The position numbers were made by a program, and so were the translations under genes. The notes under the pieces were generated by a model. The model saw only the letters and a list, made by a program, of their open reading frames with translations. It had not been told where the DNA came from and made no database searches. Shown in pieces: positions 24,481 through 36,455 of a stretch of 64,000 bases of DNA. Each line of letters begins with the position of its first letter. The stretch's first letter is position 1. The DNA is from Tamarix chinensis (lineage: Eukaryota; Streptophyta; Magnoliopsida; Caryophyllales; Tamaricaceae), in contig CM060176.1 of NCBI GenBank assembly GCA_030549775.1, positions 98,633,815-98,697,814 on the forward strand. The letters are read 5' to 3'.

Positions 24481-25170
24481 CATGCTTAGAGATGTGTATT
24501 TGGTAAGTGTTAATTTGTAGGACCTTAAAGGCCTTTTTATAAAAGGGATAAAAGTAGAAACATACATTACTGATTCATGGAACTAAATTTTATATTGTCT
24601 CATGGAAGTGAAGGAGGTAAAACATAATACAAGCAACTATAGGCTTCAATAAAGAGCAATTTGATTTGCTTCCATGTAAAATTTCATATGGTGTACAATT
24701 AGAAAAAACTTTATAATGAAATCTATTGATGATATGTGTAGCAATTTAGTCACATTCTTCCCAACATTTAATAAGAAAGTTAGTCTAAAATAATAAGGTT
24801 ATAGGCTTTAACTTAATGTTTGTGTTTCTTTTCAACTATATCTTTTTGTCGTGGTGTATGAGTAAAAGTAGAATATTGAAGAATATCATGTTTATGAAGT
24901 AAACTATTGGCTTTATTACTGTTACTTATCAAAGACATTGTTAGTCTTAAAAGGTTATAATGATGATACTAACTTGTGTTCGAACAAGATGAAAAAATGA
25001 CTTGATTTAGTGAAAAAAATGCTCTTATAACTAAACAAATGTGTCCAAGTGGATCTAATGTAATCAGCAATAATTGTTGGAAAAAACATAGCCATTTTAG
25101 GTGTGAACATGATCCAATACATCAAAAGGAACCACAGGGATGAGCTCTTTATGTTGTTTTACTTTACAAC
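24480..25170 (-). pseudogene. Decayed Ty1/copia pol (integrase core) fragment
   Basis: Read on the minus strand in several frames, this region shows the order of a plant copia integrase. It runs PFDVLDH near 25130, HLVRTQ near 24990, HDIL...THTPRQKDIVEKKHKH near 24895-24820 (family form HQTSC...TPQQNGIVERKHRH), CTPYEILHGSK near 24700-24680, then CYVLPPSLP and FYKKA-KVLQ near 24630-24510. Many stops and frameshifts make it non-functional. No LTRs, gag or reverse transcriptase were found next to it. Confidence 0.65.
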
Positions 25171-26826
25171 TTGAATTATAAGGAGGAAAATCAATAGTAC
25201 TCTCTAATTTTGGTAAAACATAAAAAATATTGAGTTTATCTAATGGATAATGCCTATATTATAGGTGCAAAAGTTTACAATAATTAAGTAATTTAATATA
25301 TTTAACTATATACTTAGTATAATTAATCAATATTTGTTTGTGAAATTGTCTTGCCACATGAAGAAAATATAAGCCTCCCTTTACTTCTACAAATAACTCG
25401 AGACTCTTCATTATAGGGTTCTATAAGAAATACATGAAATTATAAAAGGTAGCAAAGATACAAAGTTGAATGAACAACTTGTTGATTGAAATAAATTTGT
25501 TATGTCTACACTATGAATATAAGATCATCATGCATGATAAGAGATTTTTAAGACAAAAACTACAGACGATTATTACGAAGATGGAAGAATCATTGGATAA
25601 TGTAATAAATAAATGAGATTGAAAATGAGTGAGAGAATTAAACTTTATACAATTAAATCACATATATTACTTATATCTATATGTGTGAGGGTTTTTATTA
25701 GAAGCATAAATCATAAAGAGACATAATAGTATGAAAAAAATGAGATATAATATTGAGAGAATTACATATGTTATAAATAGGTGAATGAGTGGATTCAAAT
25801 TTGTTTGATGGTTATCAACTATTCAAGAAAGGATTTGAGAATACCTTTCTTGAGTGATATAAGGAACTTTAGTTGATTAAAATGTATTTGGCTTAGAAGT
25901 CCAAATTCTCCATCACAGGAATTTGCATTGAATTCATCATAAAATTCCCCCCTTAGTGAACTTTTTTTTTTTGGAAATTAGTTGAGCCTATAACATTTTT
26001 CTTTGTTATGTTTGACTTCTTGTGATAGGGGCAAGTCACAACACTCTTATTTTTAGTTGGTTGAGGCCCTTTCAGTACATTAAAATGTAAACATGATGCA
26101 TCATGCATAAAAAGACAACATGATGAAATTTTCCTTCTTTGTTCTTAATGAAGAAACAATGAACAAGTCTATCTTACTAATGGTTAGAGACTCTTTATTA
26201 TAATAAATGTAAAAATAACAAAAAATAATTATATAAATTAACTAAAGACATAACTAGCTTTTGTTCCTCAACATGGGGAGCCAAAATTCTTAACAACGCC
26301 ACAATAACATTGAGACAGTGAATGCAAAATTTTCAACTCATCAAGTGGGCACTTGAATTTAGTTAGATAAAAGTTGGAAACACCTTAGGAAATGGAAAAA
26401 TCTCATACTCGATTTGTAGTACCATTTTATTAGACATATCCCTCTTGTAATTCAATATGGATTTCTTGACAATATAGCTCCTTAGATGCTATGTTCTTTA
26501 AAAGTAAGTTAAAACGATTTAGGAAATAATCATAAAAAATTATATCAGCTTCATGACACAAAATAAAAGAGATATTTCTTTAGGTTAAGGTATTTTTCCA
26601 TTAAGAAAGATGTGTTTGTTTGTGGTAGATAGAGATTTATGAACATTGATTATTTCCATGCATCGAAAATAAAGCCATACTTTTTTTAAAGATAACAAAC
26701 TCCTAGATTTTTGAGTTCTCCATTTCTAACTAAACCGTGTCTTCTAGAGTATTGAGATAGAGTGGAACTACACTCTCTAGAGACATAAAAATGAGCTTTC
26801 CGTTGGTGACTGAGCCATAGATTAAG
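25171..26826. other. AT-rich intergenic DNA, nothing firm
   Basis: No intact gene is seen. The part next to the integrase fragment may hold more of the same decayed copia element, but no motif could be matched. The sequence TTAAG at 26822-26826 is the left target duplication of the following element. Confidence 0.4.
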
Positions 26827-27539
26827 TGTAACACCCCCAAAATTCACTACTGAAAAATTTCGTTAATTAAAAGGAAATTAGCGGAAGCAAATTAATAAAC
26901 CGTGAACTTTGGGAGTATTACCGCCACACTTAGTACCAGACCGGTTCACTCATACCGTTCCAGTACCAAGTACTAAGGCTAAGAAAAATGAAATACAATT
27001 TGAAAGACATTCAACATACATAAATCAGAGTAAATTTGCAAGAAATTCAACATACTTAAATCATAGTAGCACATCAAATCGTTTAGAGGAATAAAATCCA
27101 CCAATGGTGGTTAAAGTAACAACATAACATAAAAAAACCAGGAATTTAAGTGAAGAAAAAGGAAAACCCTAATGGTACCGGATAATTCCTTACTCTCTTT
27201 TCCGTTGCCCACTTGAGTAGCACCTGACAAGACCTGCAAAGGGCACTGCCCATTGAATAGGCAGGGGCCCCATGAAGGGAATCCCTTCAGTACTACGGTA
27301 CTGAGTAACCCTTTAATACCACACTTAAAGACATGCCTACAATGCAACACATAGTGTATCTATATACATATGTAATAAGAGGTGCACACATAACAATCAC
27401 ATATATAACAAGTTATAAGTCACGATCGATACCTCTGGGCCTTAAGCCATGTCATAGTGTAAAACCAATACATTCAGGCCTTAAGCCATTATTCCGTCAT
27501 CATTCAATCAGTCTCATATTTTATATCCATGTGAGTGCA

Positions 27540-27792
27540 AGAACCCCACTATTATAGCCGGTGGACCGAAAAGTATACACTCAGGGCAGAACGCTCCTGA
27601 GCACTATTATTTACCGGTGGATCGGTCTCCAGGGCAAGACGCTCCTGGCCACTATTATTTACCGGTGGACCGGTCTGGCCCCGACTCACATGTTGTTCCA
27701 CTATAAGTGATTAGTATTTTGCCATAACTTTATTCACATGCATAACTGATTTTATTGAGCTCGGGACCCCCACTATTACTGCTGGTGGACCA

Positions 27793-27839
<47 letters not shown>

Positions 27840-27990
27840 CATCATCCAGGGTACAACGCTCCTGGGCCACTATTATATCCGGTGGACCGGTACTCAATAT
27901 CACTTGCCAGGGCAACACGCTCCTGGGCCACTATTGTAACCGGTGGATCGGTACTCAATATTATAAATCAACTGGGCCCGGCTCATTAAT
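27540..27990 (+). repeat. Hairpin-monomer tandem array in element C
   Basis: Monomers share CCACTATTAT...CCGGTGGACCGGT and then an inverted repeat: 27580-27601 (CTCAGG...CCTGAG), 27629-27648 (CCAGG...CCTGG), and further CCAGG...CCTGG pairs near 27846-27865 and 27907-27927. One monomer holds an AT dinucleotide run. The layout matches the arrays of elements A and B. Confidence 0.85.
27795..27835. repeat. (AT)n microsatellite
   Basis: An uninterrupted run of about 20 AT repeats lies inside a hairpin monomer of element C. Confidence 0.95.
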
Positions 27991-28079
27991 ATTTTACTTT
28001 TGTAATTAGTATCTTTCCTTTCCTTAATCAGCACAACAATCATATTTATTTGCCTCGGACAGGAGATCAATGACCCGGG

Positions 28080-28205
28080 ACACAAAGGTACACCGGTCGT
28101 ACCGGTGCATATAAGCTACTCAGTACCCTTCAACCACGAACCCAAGGACGCAAAGGTACCCTGGTCGTACTGGTGCATAAAGCTAACTCAGTACCCTACC
28201 GACAA
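28080..28205 (+). repeat. Two-copy repeat with a second palindrome type
   Basis: Two copies of about 65-70 bases each hold CACAAAGGTAC or CGCAAAGGTAC, then CGGTCGTACCGGTGCA-like sequence and CTCAGTACCCT. In the first copy CACCGGT, CGT, ACCGGTG (28091-28107) is a perfect palindrome with a 3-base centre. The second copy is imperfect. Confidence 0.7.
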
Positions 28206-28619
28206 GGACACCTAATCCATAAGTATGCATACCCCCTAACTAGATCCGTAGAGCTAGAAAGAGTAAGATATAGGGCCTGGCTGGGGCACAAAGGCACACC
28301 AGCAAATACTAGAATAATCGTGGACTAAACCACGTCCTTAGGGTAGCGACCCCTAAGGAGTCACCATTCCCGATCTCAAGGTCTTTCACTTTAAGTAATA
28401 GTGTCTTAATCAAAGTGATCACGAAAAGCACGATAATCCGATACTTATTCACTTTCAATCGTTCCGATATCATTAGTCATTTCTTATTCAGATGATTATC
28501 CAGGATATCACAGAGAAATCATTAAGGCCATACTAATTATCAAATACTCTTACTTGGCTAATCAGCATTATTTGAATCATGTTATAATGTTCCACAATCA
28601 CAACGAGATGTTAGGTACA

Positions 28620-30010
28620 AATTACTCATTTACCCCTTACTTATATAATTGCTAGGTCATCCCTTCCTTACTTGATACATTACCATATTACCCTTTAGGT
28701 CGCATAATTACCAAATTGCCCCTTATCCAATTTAGGTTATCAAGTTGTCTTCTACACTTTTTAGATCACCATTCACCCCTCATAATTGCTACACTTAACA
28801 TATGTCCCATTTGGTTGGTTAGATTACTATTTTGCCCTTTCCCTTTTATTACAATTAACAACTCTCCCTCCAATTGGATAAATTACTAAATTACCCATCT
28901 CCGTTGTTATGATTACCAGTTTCTCCTTTTATTAGGTTAAATAATTATTAACTCACCCTTTAGTCTATTAATTACCAAATTGCCCTTCTCCATCGTCATA
29001 ATTACCGAATTGCCCCTTAGTTGGTTAAATTACCAAATTACCCTTTTCCATTATCATAATTACCATTCTACCCTTCTCAATTACTATAATTACCATTTTA
29101 CCCTTTTCACCTATCATAAATACCAAATCACCCTTCTTCATAATTTCAATTATTAATTTACCCTCCTTCATAATTATAATTACCAATTTACCCTTCTCCA
29201 TATTTAATATTACCATATGCCCCTTAATTGGTTAATTTACCAAATTACCTTTCTCTAGTATCATAATTATCCAATTGCCCTTCTATAATCATAATTTAAT
29301 TACTAAATTATCTTTCGTCGTTATCATAATTACCAAGTTACCCCTTACTCCCAAATTTGCCATGAACATCCTTTTATTTACAAAATTACCCTTCTAACCC
29401 TTACTTCCAAATTTTCATAATATCCTTTTGTTTATAAAAATTACCATTCTGCCCCCTTACATCCAATTTTACCATATCACCCCTTTTGCTTGCAAATTGC
29501 CATAATACCCTTCTTCATCCAAAATTACTATTTTACCCTTTTCTTACAGATTACCATTTTGCCCTTCTCTTTTAAAATTATCATTTTATCTCTTACTCCC
29601 AAAATTACCATAATACCCTTACTTATAAAATTACTATTTCGCCATGCACTTATAAAATTACCATATTACCATTTACTAATGAAATAACTATTTTGCCCCT
29701 CTACCTCCAAAATTACCATAATGCCCTTTTACTTGAAAAATTCCCATCTTTTCCTTTACTCATAAAATTACCATAATACCCTAACTTCCATAATTACAAC
29801 TATACCCCTTTTTACTTGTAAAATTACCATATTGCCCTTTTCCTTCAAAATTACCCTAATACCCTTCTTTCTCACAACTTACAATTTTATCATTTTACTT
29901 ATAAATTATCATTTAACCCTTTTCTTTTGAAATAACCAAAATACCCTTTTGTTTACAAAATTACCAAAATACCCTTTTCACTTATAAAATTTCCACTCAA
30001 CCCCTTTATT
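28620..30010. repeat. Long degenerate tandem tract (ATTACC...TTACCC)
   Basis: About 1.4 kb is made of diverged units of roughly 30-34 bases built on ATAATTACCAAATTACCCTT. Dozens of units are present with no exact copies side by side. The open frames across it on both strands are repeat artefacts (for example minus 29025-29216). Confidence 0.75.
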
Positions 30011-32178
30011 CACCATTTTAATGAATTTACCAACACTACATAAAATAATGATATTAGTACTTCATTCTTATCATCTAAGTCCACCAACTTGTCATTATTC
30101 AACATAATACTCATTAGCAACTACATATATTAGATCACATCCTTCACAAGCATATCATTAAAATACCCTTAGACAATAATATTATTCATGCATTAGCAAC
30201 ATAATACATCATAAACAAGCATTTAACATTTCCATCAATAATCAACCTCTTCCTTAATTATCATACCTACACATGGCACAAAGGCTATCATGCTTTTCCT
30301 TTTTCTTTCAATCAATATAAACAACCATTTATATATCATGCTAGGCACACAAAACATGCATAAAATCATACCAAAATCCCTAATGTGCTAGCATACGTTT
30401 TTCCATGTATTTAAGGGAGGATTAACGATTACCTTAATCCCGCAAAATTGAATATTACCGGTATCCCGGTTAAAGACTCAAGCTTTAATTAGCAATTCAA
30501 CACCTAAAATAATATCAATCATTATTATGTTAGAAATAAGAAATTAAAAGGATAAGACTTTATAAAAATTTATTTAATAATAAAACACTTTAATTAACTA
30601 TTAATATACCTCAAATTTTTGCCAAATAAATTTTCAAAACAAAGGGGGAGCTCACGCTGCATGAACAGCGTGAGTCTCATGCAAAATGAGAGGAGAAGGG
30701 TTCGAAGGGGAGGGTGAAGGAAGCAAAATTTGTTATTTTCTGGTTAGGGTCTTTAGGCTAGAAAAGAAGGTGGGTGAGGGAGGTTTCAAGGTAAGGGAAT
30801 GGTGCAGGAGTGAAGAGGGGGTGTAGGTGGAGGCTAAGGGTGGTTTCACAGCGGCATAGGGCGGCGGAGACGGCGGCGACGAGGCGGCAAAGTTGGCTGC
30901 CGAGGTGGAGGGGCTGAGAAGGAAGGAAAAAAGGAGGGAAAAATGGAGGGTTAAGGGGGCTGTTTTTGGGAAAGTAAGGTATGGGGGTGGTAGAGAGGGT
31001 TGTAGGGTGTCAAACAGTGGGTTGGGTGGCGACAGAGGTGGCCGGACGACGGCGGAAGGGGTGGTTGCAGGAGGCTTGGCGGTAAAGGGAAAAATGGGGG
31101 AAAAAAAGGAAGAGGTGGAGAAGGGAGGAAGTGTAGGGCTTGAGGGGCTCGGGGGGGTCTCGTGGTGGCGCAGGGTGGTAGTAGGTGGTGGCAGAAGGTG
31201 GCGCAGGGGTTGGGTGCGATGGTGCAAGCGGCGACGATCAATAACCGGGAAAAAAATGGGGGAGAAGGAAGGAGAGAAGAGGGAGCTCGGGGAAGGAGAA
31301 GGGGCTCGAAAAATGTGGGAAATGAAGGCTGGAGAGATGAAGAAAAATAAGAGGGAGAAGAGAGGGGCAGTGGCCGGTCGGCGAGAGGACGAAGGGTGGT
31401 AGGTGGTGGTTGGTTAGCAGGGGAAAGAGAGGGAAGAAGAAGGAAAGGGAGAGGCATGTGAGCTGTGGTCTAGGGGTCGGTTTGGCTCGAAAAAGGAAGG
31501 AAAATGACAGAGGAAGACAGAGAGGGAGAGGGAGCAGGTGGTGGCAGCTGCAAGGCGGTGGTTGTAGGCGTGCTCGACCATGGCAGAGGGGGCGTTGGTC
31601 TGGCGTGGGAGAAGAAGAGAGGAGAAGAAGGGCTGGCGGGCGGACCAGCGCAGGAAAGAAGAGAGCCGACCGGTCCAGGGAAAAAAAGAAAGGAGAGGCG
31701 GGCTGGACGTGCGTTAGGCGTGGGAGAAGGAAAAGAGGGCAGAAGCGGGCCGAAGGCCCAATCGCGTGGGGGAGAAGGGAGACAGGCCTGGCCTGGCGGA
31801 CGGCCCAAGGGAGGAGAAGGAAAAGAAAAAAAAAAGAAAAGGAAAAAAGGAAATGAGAAAATAGGGGAGAATAATTTAATTTAACTTAGAAAATAATAAA
31901 ATGTAATACTTTTAATAAATAATTTAATTTAATATAATTTAATATATGGGCTTAAAAGGATAATTTTAGTAAAATATTAGTTTGGAAAATTATTTAATAA
32001 AATAATATGATAAATAGCAAAATATTTATTTTTAATTTATTAAATACTCTTATCCAAATTTACATACTCTAAAATCTATAAAATAATTAAAATAAATAAT
32101 TTTAAAAGCTAATTTATCTCAAATAGAAGTTATTTATTAAATTATTAGTTTTCTAAAAATTTGGGGTATTACATTAAG

Positions 32179-35100
32179 TTATAGAGTTTTCACGAACCAT
32201 GGAAGTAACAAAGAATGCTTTTTATGTTGTGAAACTAGAAAAAAAATATTGACAAAGTGAGAAACTAAAAGTCCAGATAAGTCAATAGTGGAGTAAAACT
32301 AGAATGTTTATTCTGATATGATGATAGTATTAGATTTTGATGAAAATGTTCTATGTTAGAATAATAGAATTTAAAAAGAGTATAGAGAGATAATAATATA
32401 AAATACAATTAAAAAAGAAGAAAATATTTTCATTGTATTAACATGAATGAATAACTTGTTTATAAATAATCAAACCCATATATAATGTTTAAGAAATATT
32501 TCTACTCATGTATTAAAATTAAATATCTGGATGTAGTATAATAACTTTTCAATTTATACATTTATGCACATACACAATCTTCAAATGAACTTAATGACAT
32601 TCTAACCAATAGTGTTTTTTTATATGCGTCATGAATTTATTTTTCCTATCTCAAATATATGAATAAGCATCATGCACTGACTCTAAACCAAATAGTCCAT
32701 GAAATATGCGTTCCATACTAAATTTATTATGAACATTTATGCAAGACATTAAATGCAAAATAATGCATGCATGTCATAACAACATTGTGGTTATTTCCTC
32801 CTTGCTTTTGACTCCTACCCTATTTTCAATCATCCCAATCTTCCCCTTATGTTCACAAAAATTGATAATATAGAACTAATCTGAAGTAATTGAATCAAGA
32901 ATTAGATATATATTCAATTTAAATTTGAAAGCGGAGTTATGTGGAGTGTTGGGATCTTAAATCATACAAGCAAAACGAAAAAAAGAAGAAGAGAGAATTC
33001 AATAACCACTAATTCAAGATTTAATTAAAAAAATCAATAATGAGGAGACATTTTTTTTGTAGCTAGCCTATATTCATAGCTTGTAAGATTAAGAATTTTA
33101 TTCAGCTCTCGCTCTTTTAAGTTACAAATGAAGACTTCCCCCTAACTAATACATTAATTTTAACTTAAAGTTCAGCCCATCTAAGTCTAAATAGACTAAG
33201 TCTAAATGTTTGAAGTTTAAACATGAGATCATAGCTTATTAGGCTTCATTGTACAACATATAATACTAAGCCTCTACAAAAAAAGGTTAATCTAAATATA
33301 TGATCTAATTTTATTTATTAGGTTATTCAAAGATAATGCTCGCTAGAATATATGAACTTATTTAAGCAAGTATATTTTGCCATGCATGAACTTATTTAAC
33401 CAAGTATTTTGCCATATCATTTATTGTTGATGAAAGAGTTTAGTACAAAATCAAACGTAGTTCACACATATGCTTTATGTACATCACATAGTTCACCCAT
33501 GTACTTCGTCTAAATTGCATGAAACTTTTTATTCTAGTAATTAAGAGTAGGTAAAATTGAAAAGTAAAATATATTTGATTACACATTATTGTTTGTTCTA
33601 AATAGCTCATTAATCTATGATTAGATCATATCACATTGTTTAGTTTGACTCGGTGGTTAAGTTCTAAATTTATCTAATTCTTGGGAAAAAATCTTCAAAG
33701 AAAAAAAAAACATTTGAACTAACATCATTTTTGAACTTCCAACAAAAAGTATGGTGTGTAAAAAAATAGTGATATCATGGATATGTATAACAATAGATAT
33801 TCTTGATGTCCATTGTTCTCAAGATAAGTAACCTAAGAAATCATAGTTAGTAGGTTTCTATTAGCAATAACAATAATGATAACAACAAGTTTATATCTTT
33901 ATGTTACAACTCAAACACATATTTGATAAGCTATACATGATTTAATTTAAAAATAGTTTATTTAATTGACATGTCAAATGACTTGCCAAAAATTTTTTAT
34001 TAGCAACTTTATTTTTTATTACAATTTATTATAAAAGTGTTTGGATTGACTTATATTACAAAAAATATATTAATATATACATTTATTATTTTATTTTAAT
34101 ATTCATTTTAGTAAGCCTTAATATAATGTTCAAAGTTTGAAAATCATTTGATTATAACAACTTTTGATTATGACCATTGTATTTTTTTTTTCATTTTTCA
34201 AATGGGAGGCTTAGACTTAGTGTTGAGAAGTTTGTTTGTTTTTTTTTTACATAAACATATCCTTTAAAAGTGTTATATATATTATAGTAAATTTTATTTT
34301 CTAATAAATGCTAATTGCTAAAATAAACTATACTAAATTTTGTAAACTAGAAGCTTGGTAAAAGGGGGGGGGGAGGAGAGTTTCAAATATTTTCAACTCA
34401 TCCATTAGGGATTTTGAAATTTGAATACACGAGCATGTAATCAGGAAAAAGTGAGGAAGCCTAAGCCAATACAACTAGTTAAAAATTCAGTTCAATTTGT
34501 TCGTTTAGTTAATTGAGCCAAGTTTAAGCTTCAATTTTAGGCTCATTTGTTTAACGAATTGAGTTTAAAGCCAAAAAAGTTTGATTGACTTATTTATAGC
34601 CTAGGCTTGTGAGTTCAATTTGATTTGGTTTGTTAAAAACTCAACTTGACTCATTCGTTTAATTAAATAAGTTGAGCTTAAGCATTATTTTAGGATTTGT
34701 TTAATGGGAGAGTTCGGACCGACTAAACTCATTTACAACCCTTTTAGATATTGAACTTGATATTTTGAATGTTACCACTCATATCTTTTTTACTACTAGG
34801 CTATACTAGGTTATTTTTTTAATGAATTTTATCGGGGTAGCATTACATTTAACATGATTTCATTGAGTATATGTGTTCCTAATAAATTTTATAGGTGCAT
34901 TATGATATATTTAGTACATTTTTAATTTAACGCTGTATTATAAGTATTTTAGTTTCAAATTACCGAAATGACAACTTCTTAAAATCACATATTTTGTTGA
35001 ATTGATGGTATATAAGACTTCAATATATATATTTTTTGTGAGTTTTAGAGTTTTACAGCTATTTTTTAATTTCAAAAGTGCATAAAACCTTATAATATAT

Positions 35101-35520
35101 ATAAATGATTAAAATGCTTTTTATTCAACTTAGAAAACACGTGAAATCAAAACCTTATAGTTTAATAAATACTTATGTTTCTCAACTTACTTTTAGAATT
35201 TATCATATAAAAGTATATTAGTTTTGATAAGATTAGATAAGTAATTTTCTTGATAACCATAATAAAAACATAAAATTAATGATAATTATAATATTGATAG
35301 TGATAATAACTATAGTATTAATACTAATAAGAACACTATTAAATATGAAAATAATAATAATAACTAATTAAATTTTTTAATTCAAATTAGAACAACAAAT
35401 ATGAGTTGATAAGAATAGGCACTAAGATATAAAATCTAAATAGAATGCTTCTAAAATAGACCAAAAATCTCTTAGTAACTCTTTTAAATTATTGGACATA
35501 CAAAATAACTCAGTTAAATT
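32179..35520. other. AT-rich intergenic DNA
   Basis: No gene was found. At about 34480-34750 words such as TTCGTTTAGTTAATTGAGCC and TTCGTTTAATTAAATAAG recur, and the segment ends near TTTACAACCCTTTTA. It resembles the GAGC-rich hAT-type MITE at 57929-58442 in degraded form. A G run lies near 34363-34373. Confidence 0.4.
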
Positions 35521-36220
35521 TGGGTAAATACCATGTGATGAAAATAAACACCACCTCTCCTTACACACCCAAATTACTAACTACACACCCATATACTCCT
35601 ACTATTTTCACCATTTTCAATTTTACCCCTCTCATGTCACCACCCCTTAACTCTCTCTAACACATTTTCTCTCCTCTCTCTCTCTTTTCCCTCATCTCAA
35701 CTCCTCTAAAATCCTTCCTAATCTTCAATCATTTGAGCAAATAAGATTGAAATCAACAATCCAACACATCCTACATCCAAAGTTATGTAAGATTTCACTA
35801 TTCTTCTGTTAATTTTTATCATTTTCAAATTAATTGAAATGCAAAGTATAATTCTTGTATTTTTTTTTGAATTTGGATGTTTTTTTAACTGAAATTAATA
35901 TTTTTATACATAGATCGAAAATATATTAGTGAAATTATTATAATTTTTTTGTCAAAATTCGAGCTTTGAATCATAAAAATGGAGGTCAGGGTCGAAATAT
36001 TGGTCGACGGCTAGTTCACCTGCAAGGCATGACTAATAACGGGGTAACTCACCTGTTGAGGAAACCTTCCATCAAGTAATTCATACGTCAGAAGTCCTGA
36101 CTAGCGGGTGATTCAATTGTCACAAACTATCCTCAGTGGGTATCTTACTTGTCAACTTCATCCACTATTGGGTAGTATACTCATGAAATGTTGTTCCGAA
36201 CAGGTAACTCACCCGTTGGA

Positions 36221-36405
36221 ACCCTTTAACCCTAAACCCTAATCCCTTTAACCCAAAATCCTCTAACCCAAAACCCTAACCCCTAACCCAAAACCATCTA
36301 ACCCTTACCCATAAACACCAAACCTTAAACCCTTTAGCCCTTAACCCTAAACCATAAATCCTAAACCTTAAACCATGTAACCCTTAACCCTAAACCATAA
36401 ATCAT
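36221..36405 (+). repeat. Telomere-like CCCTAAA repeats, degenerate
   Basis: About 185 bases are filled with variants of CCCTAAACCCTAA, the plant telomere repeat read on the C-rich strand, with many single-base changes. They lie inside the left arm of the Mutator-like element, between the subterminal motifs and the PMD gene, rather than at a chromosome end. Confidence 0.75.
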
Positions 36406-36455
36406 TAATGAGCTAATGCATACTATTTAATGATTTTTTTTGTTATTATTGGAAA

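Larger units (their letters stand above)
26827..32173 (+). mobile_element. Complete LTR-like element C with 5-bp target duplication
   Basis: The 5347-base element begins TGTAACACCCCCAAAATTCAC and ends AAAATTTGGGGTATTACA, so it starts with TG and ends with CA inside short imperfect inverted termini. It is flanked by TTAAG on both sides (26822-26826 and 32174-32178), as retroviral-type integration produces. Inside are a hairpin array (27540-27990), other short repeats, a long tract of degenerate ATTACCAAATTACCC repeats, and a GC- and GA-rich block (30640-31850). No gag, pol, primer-binding site or internal LTR copy was found. The best reading is a solo LTR of a long-LTR Ty3/gypsy element (Tat/Ogre type) or a non-coding LARD-type element. 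Confidence 0.75.

Noticed and set aside
28620..30010. CRISPR-like repeat-spacer array
   Set aside because: Units drift continuously with no conserved repeat and unique spacers, and the DNA is from a plant nuclear genome.
30733..31884. Long overlapping frames of 110-170 codons on both strands
   Set aside because: They lie in the GA- and GC-rich block of element C, where stop codons are rare by composition. The predicted proteins are low-complexity and have no family resemblance.
36226..36410. Telomere or subtelomere at this position
   Set aside because: The CCCTAAA repeats are short, degenerate and surrounded by transposon sequence on both sides, with a gene-bearing region further on.
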